From contig CP037918.1 of assembly GCA_019356535.1 (NCBI GenBank), forward strand, positions 434,001-498,000: a stretch of 64,000 nucleotides of DNA. The letters are read 5' to 3'. The position numbers and the translations under genes were made by a program. This DNA comes from Chromatiaceae bacterium (GTDB taxonomy: Bacteria; Pseudomonadota; Gammaproteobacteria; Chromatiales; Chromatiaceae). Position 1 is the first letter of the stretch, and the number at the start of each line of letters is the position of its first letter. Below are positions 46,758 through 56,825 of this stretch, in pieces. Under the pieces are notes generated by a model. It was given only the letters and a program-made list of their open reading frames with translations. It made no database searches and was not told the DNA's origin.

Positions 46758-46786
46758 TTGACCAGTGGGGCATGGGCTTCTAAGAT
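46758..46786 (+). promoter_or_regulatory. Promoter of the mra/dcw operon
   Basis: TTGACC (46758-46763) and TAAGAT (46781-46786) are spaced by exactly 17 bases, a good sigma-70 promoter about 85 bases before mraZ. The 170 bases between the rnpB terminator and this promoter hold no gene that I can see. Initiation would be near 46793. Confidence 0.7.
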
Positions 46787-46795
46787 TGGTGAGAG

Positions 46796-46820
46796 GTGGC
46801 GCAGAGTGGGGAAAAAGGGA
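46796..46820 (+). promoter_or_regulatory. Probable MraZ operator repeats
   Basis: GTGGC, GTGGG and AGGGA occur at ten-base intervals (46796, 46806, 46816), just after the predicted start of transcription. MraZ proteins bind tandem TGGG-type repeats with this spacing in front of their own operon and repress it. A further pair, GTGGGG and ATGGGC, lies between the -35 and -10 boxes at about 46765-46776. The match is partial, so binding needs proof. Confidence 0.5.
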
Positions 46821-46870
46821 GAGAACTCCCTGCCTGCCGCCGGTGATCACCAAGGGGGAGTCCGTTTTCG

Positions 46871-47329
46871 GTGTTTTTGGGTGTCAACACACTCAATCTG
46901 GATGCCAAGGGGCGCATGGCCATACCGGCGCGTTACCGCAATGCGCTGGCCGAGTGCTGTGGTTCGCGCGTGGTCGTGACCATCAATCCTCGAGAGCACT
47001 GCCTTTGGCTCTACCCCGAGACCGAATGGCAGGAGATCGCGCGCAAGGTGGCGCGCCTGCCGACTCTCAATCGTCAGAACCTGATCCTGCAGCGCCTGTT
47101 GCTGGGGCATGCTTCTGAGCTCGAGATGGACAGCCAGGGGCGCATCCTGCTCTCGGCTGAGCTGCGCGAATATGCGCGTCTGGGCAAGAAGGTGTCACTG
47201 ATCGGCCAAGGCCAGAAGTTCGAGATATGGGATGCCGAGAGCATGGCCGCCGAGCGTGAGGGCTGGTTGCAGGAGGCTGGTGAGCTCGATGGCGAGTTGT
47301 CCGGCGATCTGGCGGAGTTGAGATTGTGA
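46871..47329 (+). CDS. mraZ: Transcriptional regulator MraZ
   Basis: 152 residues, the usual length, starting with GTG ([22 protein letters not shown]). It has two AbrB-like halves, each with a DxKGR-type motif: [10 protein letters not shown] at the start and [10 protein letters not shown] in the middle. The protein forms a ring and represses the dcw operon through tandem repeats upstream. The stop overlaps the rsmH start by four bases. Confidence 0.96.
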   Translation: MFLGVNTLNLDAKGRMAIPARYRNALAECCGSRVVVTINPREHCLWLYPETEWQEIARKVARLPTLNRQNLILQRLLLGHASELEMDSQGRILLSAELREYARLGKKVSLIGQGQKFEIWDAESMAAEREGWLQEAGELDGELSGDLAELRL

Positions 47330-48264
47330 ATGACGGTCTGGGCGAACATCGCCCGGTGCTGCTCGAAGAAGCTGTGACGGCCCTCGCCATCAAGCCGGAG
47401 GGGGTCTATGTGGACGGTACTTTCGGGCGTGGCGGGCACAGTCGCGTCATCCTCGAGCGGCTGGGGCCTGCGGGGCGTCTGATCGGGTTCGATAAGGACG
47501 AGGCAGCATTGAGCGCGGCACAGAAACAGTTTGTGAACGAACCCCGTTTGCGCATGGTGCATGGCAGTTTTGCGTGTCTGGCCGAGGTGGCGCGCGAGTG
47601 GGACTTGGTGCGCCACATCGATGGTCTGCTGCTCGACCTCGGCGTCTCGTCACCGCAGCTCGATGTGCCCGAGCGCGGTTTCAGTTTCCAGCACGATGGC
47701 CCCCTGGATATGCGCATGGATCGCAGTGCCGGTGAGTCGGCCGCCGACTGGCTGGCGCGCGCCGAAGAGGAAGAGGTTGCGCGGGTGATCCGCGAATACG
47801 GCGAGGAGCGCTTCGCCCGCCGCATCGCACGTGCCATCGTGCGCGAGCGCGCCCGGAACCCTTTGCGCAGTACTGCCCAGCTGGCAGCGCTGGTTGCCGC
47901 GGCGGTGCCTAGGCGTGATCCACACAAGCACCCGGCGACCCGCACCTTTCAGGCGATTCGGATACATATAAATAGAGAGCTCGAGGATCTGCGACATTGT
48001 CTGAATGATGCGCTGGATGTGCTGGCGGTCGGTGCGCGCTTGGTGGTGATCAGCTTTCACTCGCTGGAGGATCGCATCGTCAAGCATTTCCTGCGCGAAC
48101 AGGCGCGGGGGCCACGCCTTCCCAAGGGGGTGCCGGTACAGCACGAACAGGTACAGGGCCGTCTGCGCCTGGTCGGCAAGGCGGTGCGTCCGGGCGAGGC
48201 CGAAGTGGCCGCCAATCCACGCGCGCGCAGTGCGGTGATGCGGGTGGCGGAGGTGCTGGCATGA
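47326..48264 (+). CDS. rsmH: 16S rRNA (cytosine1402-N4)-methyltransferase RsmH (MraW)
   Basis: 312 residues with GTG start. The SAM motif is [14 protein letters not shown], and family blocks are [64 protein letters not shown] and [18 protein letters not shown]. It adds the N4 methyl to C1402, working with RsmI. It overlaps mraZ and ftsL by four bases each. Confidence 0.97.
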   Translation: MNDGLGEHRPVLLEEAVTALAIKPEGVYVDGTFGRGGHSRVILERLGPAGRLIGFDKDEAALSAAQKQFVNEPRLRMVHGSFACLAEVAREWDLVRHIDGLLLDLGVSSPQLDVPERGFSFQHDGPLDMRMDRSAGESAADWLARAEEEEVARVIREYGEERFARRIARAIVRERARNPLRSTAQLAALVAAAVPRRDPHKHPATRTFQAIRIHINRELEDLRHCLNDALDVLAVGARLVVISFHSLEDRIVKHFLREQARGPRLPKGVPVQHEQVQGRLRLVGKAVRPGEAEVAANPRARSAVMRVAEVLA

Positions 48265-48530
48265 CTCGGCGCGCTCTCGTCTGGTTGCTGCTGGGTATCT
48301 TCGCAGTGCTGGCCAGCGGCATCGGCGTGGTCTACGCCAAGGCACGTTCCCGGGCGCTGTTTGTCGAAGTTCAGCAGCAGCGTGCGCAGCTCGAGCGCGA
48401 GATCATGGAGTGGGGGCGCCTGCAACTGGAGCTGGCCAGCACCGGCAGCCTGGAGGACGTGACGCGTGCAGCGAGGGGGCGTCTGCACATGCGCGCCCCG
48501 GACCCGGCACAGGTGGTTGTGGTGGAGTGA
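48261..48530 (+). CDS. ftsL: Cell division protein FtsL
   Basis: 89 residues: a single membrane segment ([22 protein letters not shown]) and a short coiled-coil periplasmic part ([24 protein letters not shown]). It joins FtsB and FtsQ in the divisome core and activates FtsWI. Sequence similarity in FtsL is low, but size, topology and position between rsmH and ftsI are decisive. The last base of its stop is the first base of ftsI. Confidence 0.93.
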   Translation: MTRRALVWLLLGIFAVLASGIGVVYAKARSRALFVEVQQQRAQLEREIMEWGRLQLELASTGSLEDVTRAARGRLHMRAPDPAQVVVVE

Positions 48531-50290
48531 TGGCAGCCAGACGAGAGAAACGGGCCAAGAGGGCAAGACAGGAGGCGAAGCTGCCGAGCTTCGCCTTGCG
48601 TCGTGTCGGTGTGCTGGCGATTTTCGGTCTGGTCGCCTGTGTGTTGGTGTGGCGCGCGGTCGATCAGCAGATCCTCGAGAAGGACTTCCTGCAGTCTGAG
48701 GGCGCCGACCGTTACCTCGACCGTCAGACCATTGACGCTCACCGCGGCCTGATCACCGACCGCCGTGGCGCGGTGCTGGCGCTGAGCACCCCGGTCGATT
48801 CGGTGACCGCCAACCCCCGCGTGCTCATGCCCGACACGCCGCACCTGGATCAACTCGCGCGAGCCCTGGATATGCCGCTAAAGCGCCTGCGTGGTATCTT
48901 GCGGCGCAATGCCCACCGGCGCTTCGTCTACCTTAAGAAGCGTCTGCCGCCGGGGCGCGCCGAGCACGTGCTCAAGGTGGCGCGTGCGCTGGATATCGAC
49001 GGGGTGCACCTGGAGCGTCGTGACCGCCGCTACTATCCAACCGGCGAGGTGTTTGCACACGTGCTCGGCTTCACCAGTGCCGAGGACCGGGGTCAGGAGG
49101 GGCTGGAGCGTGCCTGGGACCGCGAGTTGCGCGGCGAGCCGGGCGTGAAGCGGGTGCTGCGGGACGGGCGAGGCCGCGTGGTCGACGATGTAGAGAGCAT
49201 TCGTACTCCACGCGACGGGCGAAACCTGGCGCTCAGCCTGGACGCTCGTCTGCAATACATCGCCTACCGCGAGTTGAAGGCCGCGGTGCACCGGCATCGC
49301 GCCATCGGTGGCTCAGCCGTGGTGCTCGACGTGCGCACTGGTGAGGTGCTGGCGATGGTCAATCAGCCTGGCTACAACCCCAATGCCGATCGCAGCAACC
49401 GCAACGGGCGGCTGCGCAACCGTGCCATCACCGATGTCTTCGAGCCGGGCTCCACCATGAAGCCCTTTGCCGTGGCTGCCGCGCTGGAGCAGGGCGTGGT
49501 GGCCCCGGATTCCATCGTGGACACCACGCCCGGCTATTTCAAGGTTGGCCCCCTGACGGTGCGCGACCACCACCCTCTGGGGCGCATCGACTTGACCACC
49601 TTGTTGGCGCGTTCCAGCAACGTGGGCGTGGCGCGGTTGGCGCTGTCGTTGGACAAGGCGGCCTGGTGGCACAGCCTGGACGCGCTGGGCCTGGGGCATG
49701 CACCGGGCACCGGTTTCCCGGCCGAGGCGGGCGGTCATCTGCTCCATTTCCGCGAGTGGGTGCCGGTTGATCAGGCGACCCTGGCCTATGGCTATGGCAT
49801 CTCGGTGTCCACCCTGCAGCTGGCTCGCGCCTATACAGCGCTGGCCAACGACGGTGTGGTGTTGCCGGTCACCCTGTTACGTCGCGACGAGGTGCCGCGT
49901 GGGCAACGGGTGTTCAGCGAACGCACTGCGGTGGACGTGCGCTACATGCTCGAGGCGGTGGTCTCCGACGAGGGGACGGCGCCGCGTGCGGCGATTCCTG
50001 GTTACCGCGTGGCCGGCAAGACCGGTACCGTGAAGAAGCTCTCGCGGCATGGGGGGTATTCGGAGGACCGCTATCGCGCGGTGTTCGTGGGCATGGCCCC
50101 GGTTACTCGGCCCCGGCTGGTGATGGCGGTAATGATAGACGAGCCTCGTGGCAAGGCCTATTACGGTGGTGCGGTGGCCGCTCCGGTGTTCGCCCGGGTG
50201 ATGAGCGAGGCGCTGCGCCTGCTCAATGTGCCGCCGGATGAGCTTGATCGACCACAACTGCGATTGGCGCTGGCTGGAGGGCAGTCCTGA
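48530..50290 (+). CDS. ftsI: Peptidoglycan D,D-transpeptidase FtsI (PBP3)
   Basis: 586 residues: a short basic cytoplasmic tail, a membrane anchor (VGVLAIFGLVACVLVWRAV, about 26-44), a pedestal domain, and the penicillin-binding domain. Active-site motifs are STMK at 308-311 (EPGSTMKPF), SSN at 362-364 and KTGT at 497-500. It makes septal cross-links in complex with FtsW. The start ATG 48530 overlaps the ftsL stop and was taken over longer frames that read through ftsL. Confidence 0.97.
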   Translation: MAARREKRAKRARQEAKLPSFALRRVGVLAIFGLVACVLVWRAVDQQILEKDFLQSEGADRYLDRQTIDAHRGLITDRRGAVLALSTPVDSVTANPRVLMPDTPHLDQLARALDMPLKRLRGILRRNAHRRFVYLKKRLPPGRAEHVLKVARALDIDGVHLERRDRRYYPTGEVFAHVLGFTSAEDRGQEGLERAWDRELRGEPGVKRVLRDGRGRVVDDVESIRTPRDGRNLALSLDARLQYIAYRELKAAVHRHRAIGGSAVVLDVRTGEVLAMVNQPGYNPNADRSNRNGRLRNRAITDVFEPGSTMKPFAVAAALEQGVVAPDSIVDTTPGYFKVGPLTVRDHHPLGRIDLTTLLARSSNVGVARLALSLDKAAWWHSLDALGLGHAPGTGFPAEAGGHLLHFREWVPVDQATLAYGYGISVSTLQLARAYTALANDGVVLPVTLLRRDEVPRGQRVFSERTAVDVRYMLEAVVSDEGTAPRAAIPGYRVAGKTGTVKKLSRHGGYSEDRYRAVFVGMAPVTRPRLVMAVMIDEPRGKAYYGGAVAAPVFARVMSEALRLLNVPPDELDRPQLRLALAGGQS

Positions 50291-51816
50291 TGGTGCAGCG
50301 CGCGGACGGCAATGGGGTGCTGCTGGGCGACCTGTTGCAGGGGATCGTGGACCCTGGCGAGTTTGGTCGCTTGTATGTCACCGGCCTGAGCCTGGACAGC
50401 CGCGAGGTGGTTGCCGGTGACCTGTTCCTGGCCACCGATGGCCGTACCACGCACGGCATGGATCATCTTGACGAGGCCTTGCGCAACGGTGTGGTGGCGG
50501 TGCTGGCTCAGCCTTCGGGTGAATGGGACCGCTCGCGCCTGATGCAGGTGGCCGCCACCTGCCCGGTGCCCCTGTTCATGGTCTCCGATCTGGGGCACAA
50601 GGCCGGGGTGATTGCTGGTCGTCTGTTTGGGCAGCCGGGCCAGGCCTTGCGTGTGATTGGTGTCACCGGCACCAATGGCAAGACCAGTGTCACCCATTTC
50701 CTGGCACAGGCGCTCGGTTCGCGGGTGTCGGCCGGGGTGATCGGTACCCTGGGCAATGGTCCGGTGGATGATCTGCGCACGGCCACGCACACCACTCCGG
50801 ATGCGGTCGCGGTGCAAGCCGAGCTGGCGCGCCAAGTGCGCCTGGGCATCAAGGCAGTGGCCATGGAGGTGTCATCGCACGCCCTCGATCAGGGGCGGGT
50901 CAACGGTGTTCCCTTCCACACCGCAGTGTTCACCAACTTGTCGCACGATCACCTGGACTACCACGGCAGCATGGTGGCCTATGCCGCGGCCAAGGCGCGC
51001 CTGTTCCGGCGGCCGGGTCTGATGCAGGCGGTGATCAATATCGACGACCGCATGGGCCGCGAGCTGTTGCAGGAACTCAGCACCCGGGTGATGACAGTCG
51101 CCTGTTCGACCAGTGGACGGGTACCCAGCCTGGCCGATCGCGCGATCCATGCCACCGGGGTGGAGCCCCATGCCGGCGGAATCACTGTCCGTTTCGAGTC
51201 GAGCTGGGGCGCTGGCGAGTTCAGCAGCCCAGTGTTCGGGCGTTTCAATGCCGAGAATCTGCTGCTCACTCTGGGCGTGTTGCTCTCCTGGGACATGCCG
51301 CTGAAACATGCGCTTGGGGCCATGGAGAGCCTGTGCTCGGTGCCAGGCCGCATGGACCTGCTGGGCGGGCAGGGTCTGCCGCGCGTGGTGGTGGACTATG
51401 CGCACACCCCGGACGCACTGGAGAAGGCGTTGGCGGCGGTGCGCGAGCACGCCCGCGGCCAGGTGATCTGCGTGTTCGGCTGCGGTGGCGACCGTGATCC
51501 GGCCAAGCGCCCGCGTATGGGTGCAGTGGCGGAGCGCCTGGCCGACCGGGTGGTCCTCACGGACGACAACCCGCGTGGCGAGGATGGCGATGCCATCGTC
51601 AGCCAGATCCTCGAGGGCATGCAGCGACCACAGGCGGTGCAGGTGGAGCGCGACCGCGCCCGCGCTATCGAACTGGCCATCGGTGAGGCTGCGGCCGAGG
51701 ATCTGGTACTGGTCGCTGGCAAGGGCCACGAGACCTGGCAACTGGTCGGGGACAAGCGTATCCCCTTTTCGGATCACGAGCAGGTGCGGCGGGCCCTGCA
51801 GGGACGGGCGGCATGA
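50290..51816 (+). CDS. murE: UDP-MurNAc-tripeptide ligase MurE (meso-diaminopimelate-adding)
   Basis: 508 residues. The ATP loop is VIGVTGTNGKTSVTHF, with MEVSSHALDQGRV and TNLSHDHLDYHGS further on. The C-terminal DNPR in LTDDNPRGED is the motif of enzymes adding meso-diaminopimelate, so a Gram-negative-type stem peptide is expected. The ATG shares its A with the ftsI stop. Confidence 0.97.
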   Translation: MVQRADGNGVLLGDLLQGIVDPGEFGRLYVTGLSLDSREVVAGDLFLATDGRTTHGMDHLDEALRNGVVAVLAQPSGEWDRSRLMQVAATCPVPLFMVSDLGHKAGVIAGRLFGQPGQALRVIGVTGTNGKTSVTHFLAQALGSRVSAGVIGTLGNGPVDDLRTATHTTPDAVAVQAELARQVRLGIKAVAMEVSSHALDQGRVNGVPFHTAVFTNLSHDHLDYHGSMVAYAAAKARLFRRPGLMQAVINIDDRMGRELLQELSTRVMTVACSTSGRVPSLADRAIHATGVEPHAGGITVRFESSWGAGEFSSPVFGRFNAENLLLTLGVLLSWDMPLKHALGAMESLCSVPGRMDLLGGQGLPRVVVDYAHTPDALEKALAAVREHARGQVICVFGCGGDRDPAKRPRMGAVAERLADRVVLTDDNPRGEDGDAIVSQILEGMQRPQAVQVERDRARAIELAIGEAAAEDLVLVAGKGHETWQLVGDKRIPFSDHEQVRRALQGRAA

Positions 51817-53183
51817 TCGCGATGCGACTGTCCGAGGCGGCGCGGATTCTCCAGGGGCAACACCGGGGGCGCGATGCCCGCTTTGCTTCGGTGAGCAGCG
51901 ATACCCGCACCCTGTGTACAGGGGATCTGTTCGTGGCCCTGGTGGGGCCGAATTTCGATGCCCATGACTATCTGCCGATCGCCGAGCAGAAGGGCGCGGT
52001 GGCCGCGTTGGTGCAGCGCGAGGTCGAGACCCCCATGCCGGTGGTGCAGGTTGCCGACACCCGTCTGGCACTGGGTGAACTGGCACGGGCCTGGCGCCGG
52101 CAGGCCACGGCGCGCATCATCGCGGTGACCGGGTCCAACGGCAAGACCACGGTCAAGGAGATGCTGGCCGCCATCCTCGGTCAACGACACGCAGTGCTGG
52201 CTACGCAGGGCAATCTGAACAACGACATCGGCATGCCGCTCACCTTGCTGCGCCTGCAGGATGAGGCCTTTGGCGTGATCGAGATGGGCGCCAATCACCC
52301 GGGCGAGATTGGCTACCTCAGCCGTATTGCCCGTCCCGACGTGGCGGTGCTCAACAATGCGGGACGTGCGCACCTGGAAGGCTTCGGCTCGGTGGAGGGC
52401 GTGGCGCGCGCCAAGGCCGAGATCCTCGAGGGACTGGCGGCAGACGGCGTCTTCGTGTTCAACGCTGACGACGCGCATGCCGGACTCTGGCGCGAGTTGG
52501 CGCGCGGTCGGCGGACCCTGTCCTTCGGCCTGGGCGAAGCGGCGGATGTGCGTAGTCCAGGTGAGGCTCGGATCACGCTGGATGACACAGGGTTCGAGAA
52601 CCGTTTCGAGGTGGAGCATCCTGGCGGGCGCTTCGAGCTGTGTCTGCGCCTCGCCGGTGAGCACAACCGGCTCAATGCTCTGGCCGCCAGCGCCGCGGCC
52701 TTGGCGTTGGGTGTCGACGAGACGGCGATCCGCGAGGGGCTGGCCGGGTTGCGCCCGGTACCCGGTCGCCTGTGTCCGCTGCGTGCCGAGTGTGGTGCCT
52801 GGTTGGTGGATGACAGCTACAACGCCAATCCCGACTCGGTGGCCGCGGCGCTGGCCGCGCTGTCCACCATGCCCGGGCGGCGCACCCTGGTATTGGGTGA
52901 CTTGGGCGAGCTGGGGGCGGCCCAGGAGCGCCTGCATGCCGAGCTGGGTGAGCTGGCTGGACGCGCCGGCATCGAGCGCCTGTTCACCCTTGGCGCGCTG
53001 AGCCGCCATGCCGGCGAGGCGTTCGGCGGCGAATGGCGGCATTTCGACGATCAGTCGGTGTTGATCGAATTGCTCTCCAGCACCCTGGCGGCGGACGACA
53101 GCGTGCTGGTCAAGGGATCACGGGCCAGCGCCATGGATCGCGTCGTCCGTTCATTGGCAGCACAGGAGACCGAGGCATGCTGA
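51813..53183 (+). CDS. murF: UDP-MurNAc-tripeptide:D-Ala-D-Ala ligase MurF
   Basis: 456 residues. Features are the ATP loop [46 protein letters not shown] and [14 protein letters not shown] in the C-terminal domain. It adds D-alanyl-D-alanine to complete the UDP-MurNAc-pentapeptide. It overlaps murE by four bases; a second ATG nine bases in is also possible. mraY begins before its stop. Confidence 0.97.
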   Translation: MIAMRLSEAARILQGQHRGRDARFASVSSDTRTLCTGDLFVALVGPNFDAHDYLPIAEQKGAVAALVQREVETPMPVVQVADTRLALGELARAWRRQATARIIAVTGSNGKTTVKEMLAAILGQRHAVLATQGNLNNDIGMPLTLLRLQDEAFGVIEMGANHPGEIGYLSRIARPDVAVLNNAGRAHLEGFGSVEGVARAKAEILEGLAADGVFVFNADDAHAGLWRELARGRRTLSFGLGEAADVRSPGEARITLDDTGFENRFEVEHPGGRFELCLRLAGEHNRLNALAASAAALALGVDETAIREGLAGLRPVPGRLCPLRAECGAWLVDDSYNANPDSVAAALAALSTMPGRRTLVLGDLGELGAAQERLHAELGELAGRAGIERLFTLGALSRHAGEAFGGEWRHFDDQSVLIELLSSTLAADDSVLVKGSRASAMDRVVRSLAAQETEAC

Positions 53184-54259
53184 TCGAGTTGGCCAACTAT
53201 CTCACGATGTTCGACAGCAGCTTCGGCGTCGTGCGCTACATCACGCTGCGGACCATCCTTGCAGTGCTCACTGCGCTGGCGATCTCCTTCCTGGTGGGGC
53301 CGGCCATGATCCGCCGCCTGTCGCGCTACAAGATCGGCCAGACGGTACGCGACGACGGGCCGCAGAGCCACCTCTCCAAGGCCGGTACACCCACCATGGG
53401 CGGGGCGCTGATCCTGGTGGCGGTCGCAGTGGCCACCCTGTTGTGGAGCGACCTGGGTAATCGTTACGTTTGGATCGTGCTTGCCACTACCTTGGCCTTC
53501 GGAGCGGTCGGCCTGTGGGACGACTACCGCAAGCTGGTGCTGCGCGACGCGCGCGGCCTGCCGGCGCGCTGGAAATACCTGTGGCAATCGCTGTTCGGCC
53601 TGGCTGCTGCCTGGGCGCTGTACGCCACTGCCCAGGTACCGGCCGAGACCCAACTGTTCCTGCCGTTTTTCAAGGAGTTTGCCTGGGACATGGGGCCGGC
53701 CTTCATTCTGTTGGCCTACCTGGTCATCGTGGGTTCGTCGAATGCGGTCAACCTGACGGATGGCCTCGATGGCCTGGCCATCCTGCCGACGGTGTTGGTG
53801 GCCGGCGCGCTGGGCATTTTTGCCTATGTCTCGGGGCATGCACGCATCGCCGAGTACCTGTTGATCCCGCATCTGCCGGGCGTTGGCGAGCTGGCGATCT
53901 TCGCCGGCACCCTGGTCGGTGCCGGGCTGGGTTTCCTTTGGTTCAATGCCTATCCCGCGCAGGTCTTCATGGGCGATGTGGGGGCGCTGGCGCTGGGAGC
54001 GGCGCTTGGCGTGCTCGCGGTAGCCACGCGACAGGAAGTGACCCTGTTCATCATGGGCGGTGTGTTCGTGATGGAGACCGTCTCGGTGATGTTGCAGGTG
54101 GCCTCGTTCAGGCTCACCGGCAAGCGCATCTTCCGCATGGCGCCGCTGCATCATCACTTCGAACTCAAAGGATGGCCGGAGCCACGCGTGATCGTGCGCT
54201 TCTGGATCATCACCGTCATCCTGGTGCTGGTCGGCCTGGCCAGCTTGAAGATCCGTTGA
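53177..54259 (+). CDS. mraY: Phospho-MurNAc-pentapeptide transferase MraY
   Basis: 360 residues with about ten membrane helices. It links phospho-MurNAc-pentapeptide to undecaprenyl phosphate to make lipid I. Signatures are [13 protein letters not shown], the Mg-binding DDYRK ([16 protein letters not shown]), [23 protein letters not shown] and [14 protein letters not shown]. The start MLIELANYL overlaps murF by seven bases. The eight-base gap to murD is one of the few in this operon. Confidence 0.98.
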   Translation: MLIELANYLTMFDSSFGVVRYITLRTILAVLTALAISFLVGPAMIRRLSRYKIGQTVRDDGPQSHLSKAGTPTMGGALILVAVAVATLLWSDLGNRYVWIVLATTLAFGAVGLWDDYRKLVLRDARGLPARWKYLWQSLFGLAAAWALYATAQVPAETQLFLPFFKEFAWDMGPAFILLAYLVIVGSSNAVNLTDGLDGLAILPTVLVAGALGIFAYVSGHARIAEYLLIPHLPGVGELAIFAGTLVGAGLGFLWFNAYPAQVFMGDVGALALGAALGVLAVATRQEVTLFIMGGVFVMETVSVMLQVASFRLTGKRIFRMAPLHHHFELKGWPEPRVIVRFWIITVILVLVGLASLKIR

Positions 54260-54267
54260 GGGGGCGC

Positions 54268-55635
54268 ATGACCGCAATTGCCAGACAAGCCGGCAAGCGA
54301 CCGCAGCGTACCTTGGTGGTGGGCCTGGGGGCGACGGGTCTGTCGGTGGCGCGTTACCTGGTTCGCCAGGGCATACGCGTGGCTATCGCCGACAGTCGCA
54401 AGGAACCGCCCGGGCTGGCGGATCTGCAACGTGAATGTGCCGATGTCGCGGTGTTTCTCGGTGATTTCGACGATGCGGTGTTCGCCCAGGCCGACATGCT
54501 GGTGGTCAGCCCGGGCGTGCCCCTGTACACCCCGCAGGTGGCTGCCGCGCAGGCGCGTGGTGTGCCGGTGGTAGGCGACATTGAGCTGTTTGCGCGCGCG
54601 GTCGAGGCGCCGGTGGTGGCGATCACCGGTTCCAACGGCAAGAGCACGGTGACCACTCTGGTTGGCGAGATGCTGCGGGCTGCTGGTTGGCGCGTGGGTG
54701 TCGGTGGCAACCTGGGAACCCCGGCGCTGGATCTGCTGGATCCGGCGTGCCAGGCCTATGTGCTGGAACTGTCGAGTTTCCAGCTCGAAACCACCCATTC
54801 GCTGAAGCCCGCGGTTGGGGTGGTGCTCAATGTCTCGCCGGACCACATGGACCGTTATCCCGACATCGACGCCTATGCGGCGGCCAAGGCGCGCGTTCTG
54901 CAAGATGCCGAACTGGCGATCCGCAATGCCGACGATCCCCGGGTGATGGCCATGCCCGGCGGGCGCGCCGCCTGGGCCTTCACCATGGGCGAGCCGGCTG
55001 ACGAGCAGACGTTCGGGGTGCGTGAACGGCAGGGGCGCGAGTGGCTGTGCCGTGGCGAGGAGCCCTTGCTGGCCGTCGACGAGGTGCTGATTCCCGGCAG
55101 TCACAATCGCGCCAACGCGCTTGCGGCACTCGCCGTGGGCACCGCCCTGGGGCTGGAGAACGGTGTGATGTGCGAGGTGCTTCGGCGTTTTCCCGGCTTG
55201 CCGCACCGCTGTGAATTCGTCGGCGAGGTCGCTGGCGTGCGCTGGTACAACGACAGCAAGGCGACCAACGTGGGTGCCGCGCTGGCTGCTCTGCGCGGGC
55301 TGCACCAACCGGGCAGCAAGGCGCGTGCGGTAATCATCCTCGGAGGTGACTGCAAGGACGGTGACTTCGCCCCTCTGCGTGAGGCCCTGGCCGAGTGCGC
55401 ACGCGGAGTGGTGCTGATCGGGCGCGACCGCGAAGCGATCCGCCCGGTGGTGCCGCCCGTCTGCCAGCTCGCCGATGCCGGTGACCTCGAAGAGGCCGTG
55501 GGCCTGGCGTTGGAGATGGCACGTCCCGGCGACCACGTGCTGCTGGCGCCGGCCTGTGCCAGTTTTGACCAGTTCCGCAATTATGCGGAGCGCGGCGACC
55601 GCTTTCGCGGGCTGGTGAGGAGGCTGGGAGCATGA
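54268..55635 (+). CDS. murD: UDP-MurNAc-alanine:D-glutamate ligase MurD
   Basis: 455 residues. The N-terminal Rossmann part starts VVGLGATGLSVARYL. The ATP loop is AITGSNGKSTVTTL, followed by LELSSFQLETTHSL, NVSPDHMDRYPD, NDSKATNVGAAL and the end PACASFDQFRNYAERGDRF. It adds D-glutamate to UDP-MurNAc-L-Ala. ATG 54268 has GAGGGGG upstream. The stop overlaps ftsW by four bases. Confidence 0.97.
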   Translation: MTAIARQAGKRPQRTLVVGLGATGLSVARYLVRQGIRVAIADSRKEPPGLADLQRECADVAVFLGDFDDAVFAQADMLVVSPGVPLYTPQVAAAQARGVPVVGDIELFARAVEAPVVAITGSNGKSTVTTLVGEMLRAAGWRVGVGGNLGTPALDLLDPACQAYVLELSSFQLETTHSLKPAVGVVLNVSPDHMDRYPDIDAYAAAKARVLQDAELAIRNADDPRVMAMPGGRAAWAFTMGEPADEQTFGVRERQGREWLCRGEEPLLAVDEVLIPGSHNRANALAALAVGTALGLENGVMCEVLRRFPGLPHRCEFVGEVAGVRWYNDSKATNVGAALAALRGLHQPGSKARAVIILGGDCKDGDFAPLREALAECARGVVLIGRDREAIRPVVPPVCQLADAGDLEEAVGLALEMARPGDHVLLAPACASFDQFRNYAERGDRFRGLVRRLGA

Positions 55636-56825
55636 GTGTGCTCGCCATTAACAATCGCATGGCGCGGGTACGCGGTGCCATGTCACGCGCCCACCTGGCG
55701 CTGGACGGCTGGCTGCTGCTCGCGGTCGGCGTGCTGCTGAGCATCGGCGTGGTGATGGTCGCCTCGGCCTCGTTGCACCTGGGCATGCGTAATGGTGATG
55801 CGTTGCACTATGTCACTCGCCACCTGTTCGCCCTGGGGCTGGGTGCAGGCGGTGCGGTGCTGGTGTACTTCACCCCGGTGGCCTGGTGGGAACGTGCCAG
55901 CACCTGGCTGTACTTCCTGGGGCTGGGGTTGCTCGCGCTGGTGTTCGTGCCGGGGCTTGGACGCGAGGCCAATGGTGCCTTGCGTTGGGTAGGGGTGGGG
56001 CCGCTGAGCCTCCAGACCTCGGAATTCATGAAGTTGTTCATCGTGCTCTACATGGCGGGCTACGTGGTGCGCCGCCAGCTCGAGGTGGCGCTGACCGTGT
56101 GGGGCTTTATCAAGCCGCTGATCCTGTTGCTCGCCGCTTGTGGCCTGATCATGCTGCAGCCTGACTTCGGTACCACCGCGGTGCTGCTGGCCACGGCCTT
56201 CGGCATGCTGTTCCTGGCCGGTGCGCCGCTGTGGCAGTTTGGCCTGCTGATCCTGCTTGCCGCCGGCGCCCTGGGGGCTCTGGTCTGGGTCTCGCCTTAT
56301 CGCCTGGCCCGGGTGACCTCTTTCCTCAATCCCTGGGAGCAGGCGCAGGATGCGGGTTACCAGCTCACCCAGGCATTGATCGCCTTCGGTCGTGGCGAAT
56401 GGACTGGGGTCGGCCTGGGCAATGGCATCCAGAAGCAGTTCTACCTGCCCGAGGCGCACACCGATTTCATCATGGCAGTGATCGGCGAAGAGTTCGGGCT
56501 GATGGGCAGCCTGCTGGTGATTGTCCTGTTCAGCCTGTTCATCTGGCGCGCCTTCGCCATCGGCACCCGTGCCGAACGCCGTGGTGCGCGCTATGCCGCG
56601 CATGTGGCTTGGGGCCTGGGACTGTGGATCGGCATGCAGGCCTTCATCAATATCGGCGTCAACATGGGCCTGCTGCCGACCAAGGGTCTGACCCTGCCGT
56701 TCGTCAGCTATGGCAGCAACAGCCTGATTGTGTGCTGCGTGGCGGTGGGCATGCTCGCGCGCATCCAACGCGAGAACCTCGAGGCTGAACGCAAGGGCAA
56801 GGGGGGCGAATGGCAACGCGCGTGA
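55632..56825 (+). CDS. ftsW: Peptidoglycan glycosyltransferase FtsW (SEDS family)
   Basis: 397 residues, ten predicted membrane helices. SEDS blocks are GIVMVASASLHLG (near the start, as IGVVMVASAS), NGALRWVGVGPLSLQTSEFMKL, LLQPDFGTTAVLL (seen as MLQPDFGTTAVLLAT), AHTDFIMAVIGEEFGL and GVNMGLLPTKGLTLPFVSYG. The catalytic Asp is expected in the large periplasmic loop. It polymerises septal glycan together with FtsI. It overlaps murG by 16 bases. Confidence 0.97.
   Translation: MSVLAINNRMARVRGAMSRAHLALDGWLLLAVGVLLSIGVVMVASASLHLGMRNGDALHYVTRHLFALGLGAGGAVLVYFTPVAWWERASTWLYFLGLGLLALVFVPGLGREANGALRWVGVGPLSLQTSEFMKLFIVLYMAGYVVRRQLEVALTVWGFIKPLILLLAACGLIMLQPDFGTTAVLLATAFGMLFLAGAPLWQFGLLILLAAGALGALVWVSPYRLARVTSFLNPWEQAQDAGYQLTQALIAFGRGEWTGVGLGNGIQKQFYLPEAHTDFIMAVIGEEFGLMGSLLVIVLFSLFIWRAFAIGTRAERRGARYAAHVAWGLGLWIGMQAFINIGVNMGLLPTKGLTLPFVSYGSNSLIVCCVAVGMLARIQRENLEAERKGKGGEWQRA

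Noticed and set aside
53470..54267. N-terminal extension of murD through mraY
   Set aside because: It is the third frame of mraY. MurD family length and the ATG with GAGGGGG at 54268 fix the start.
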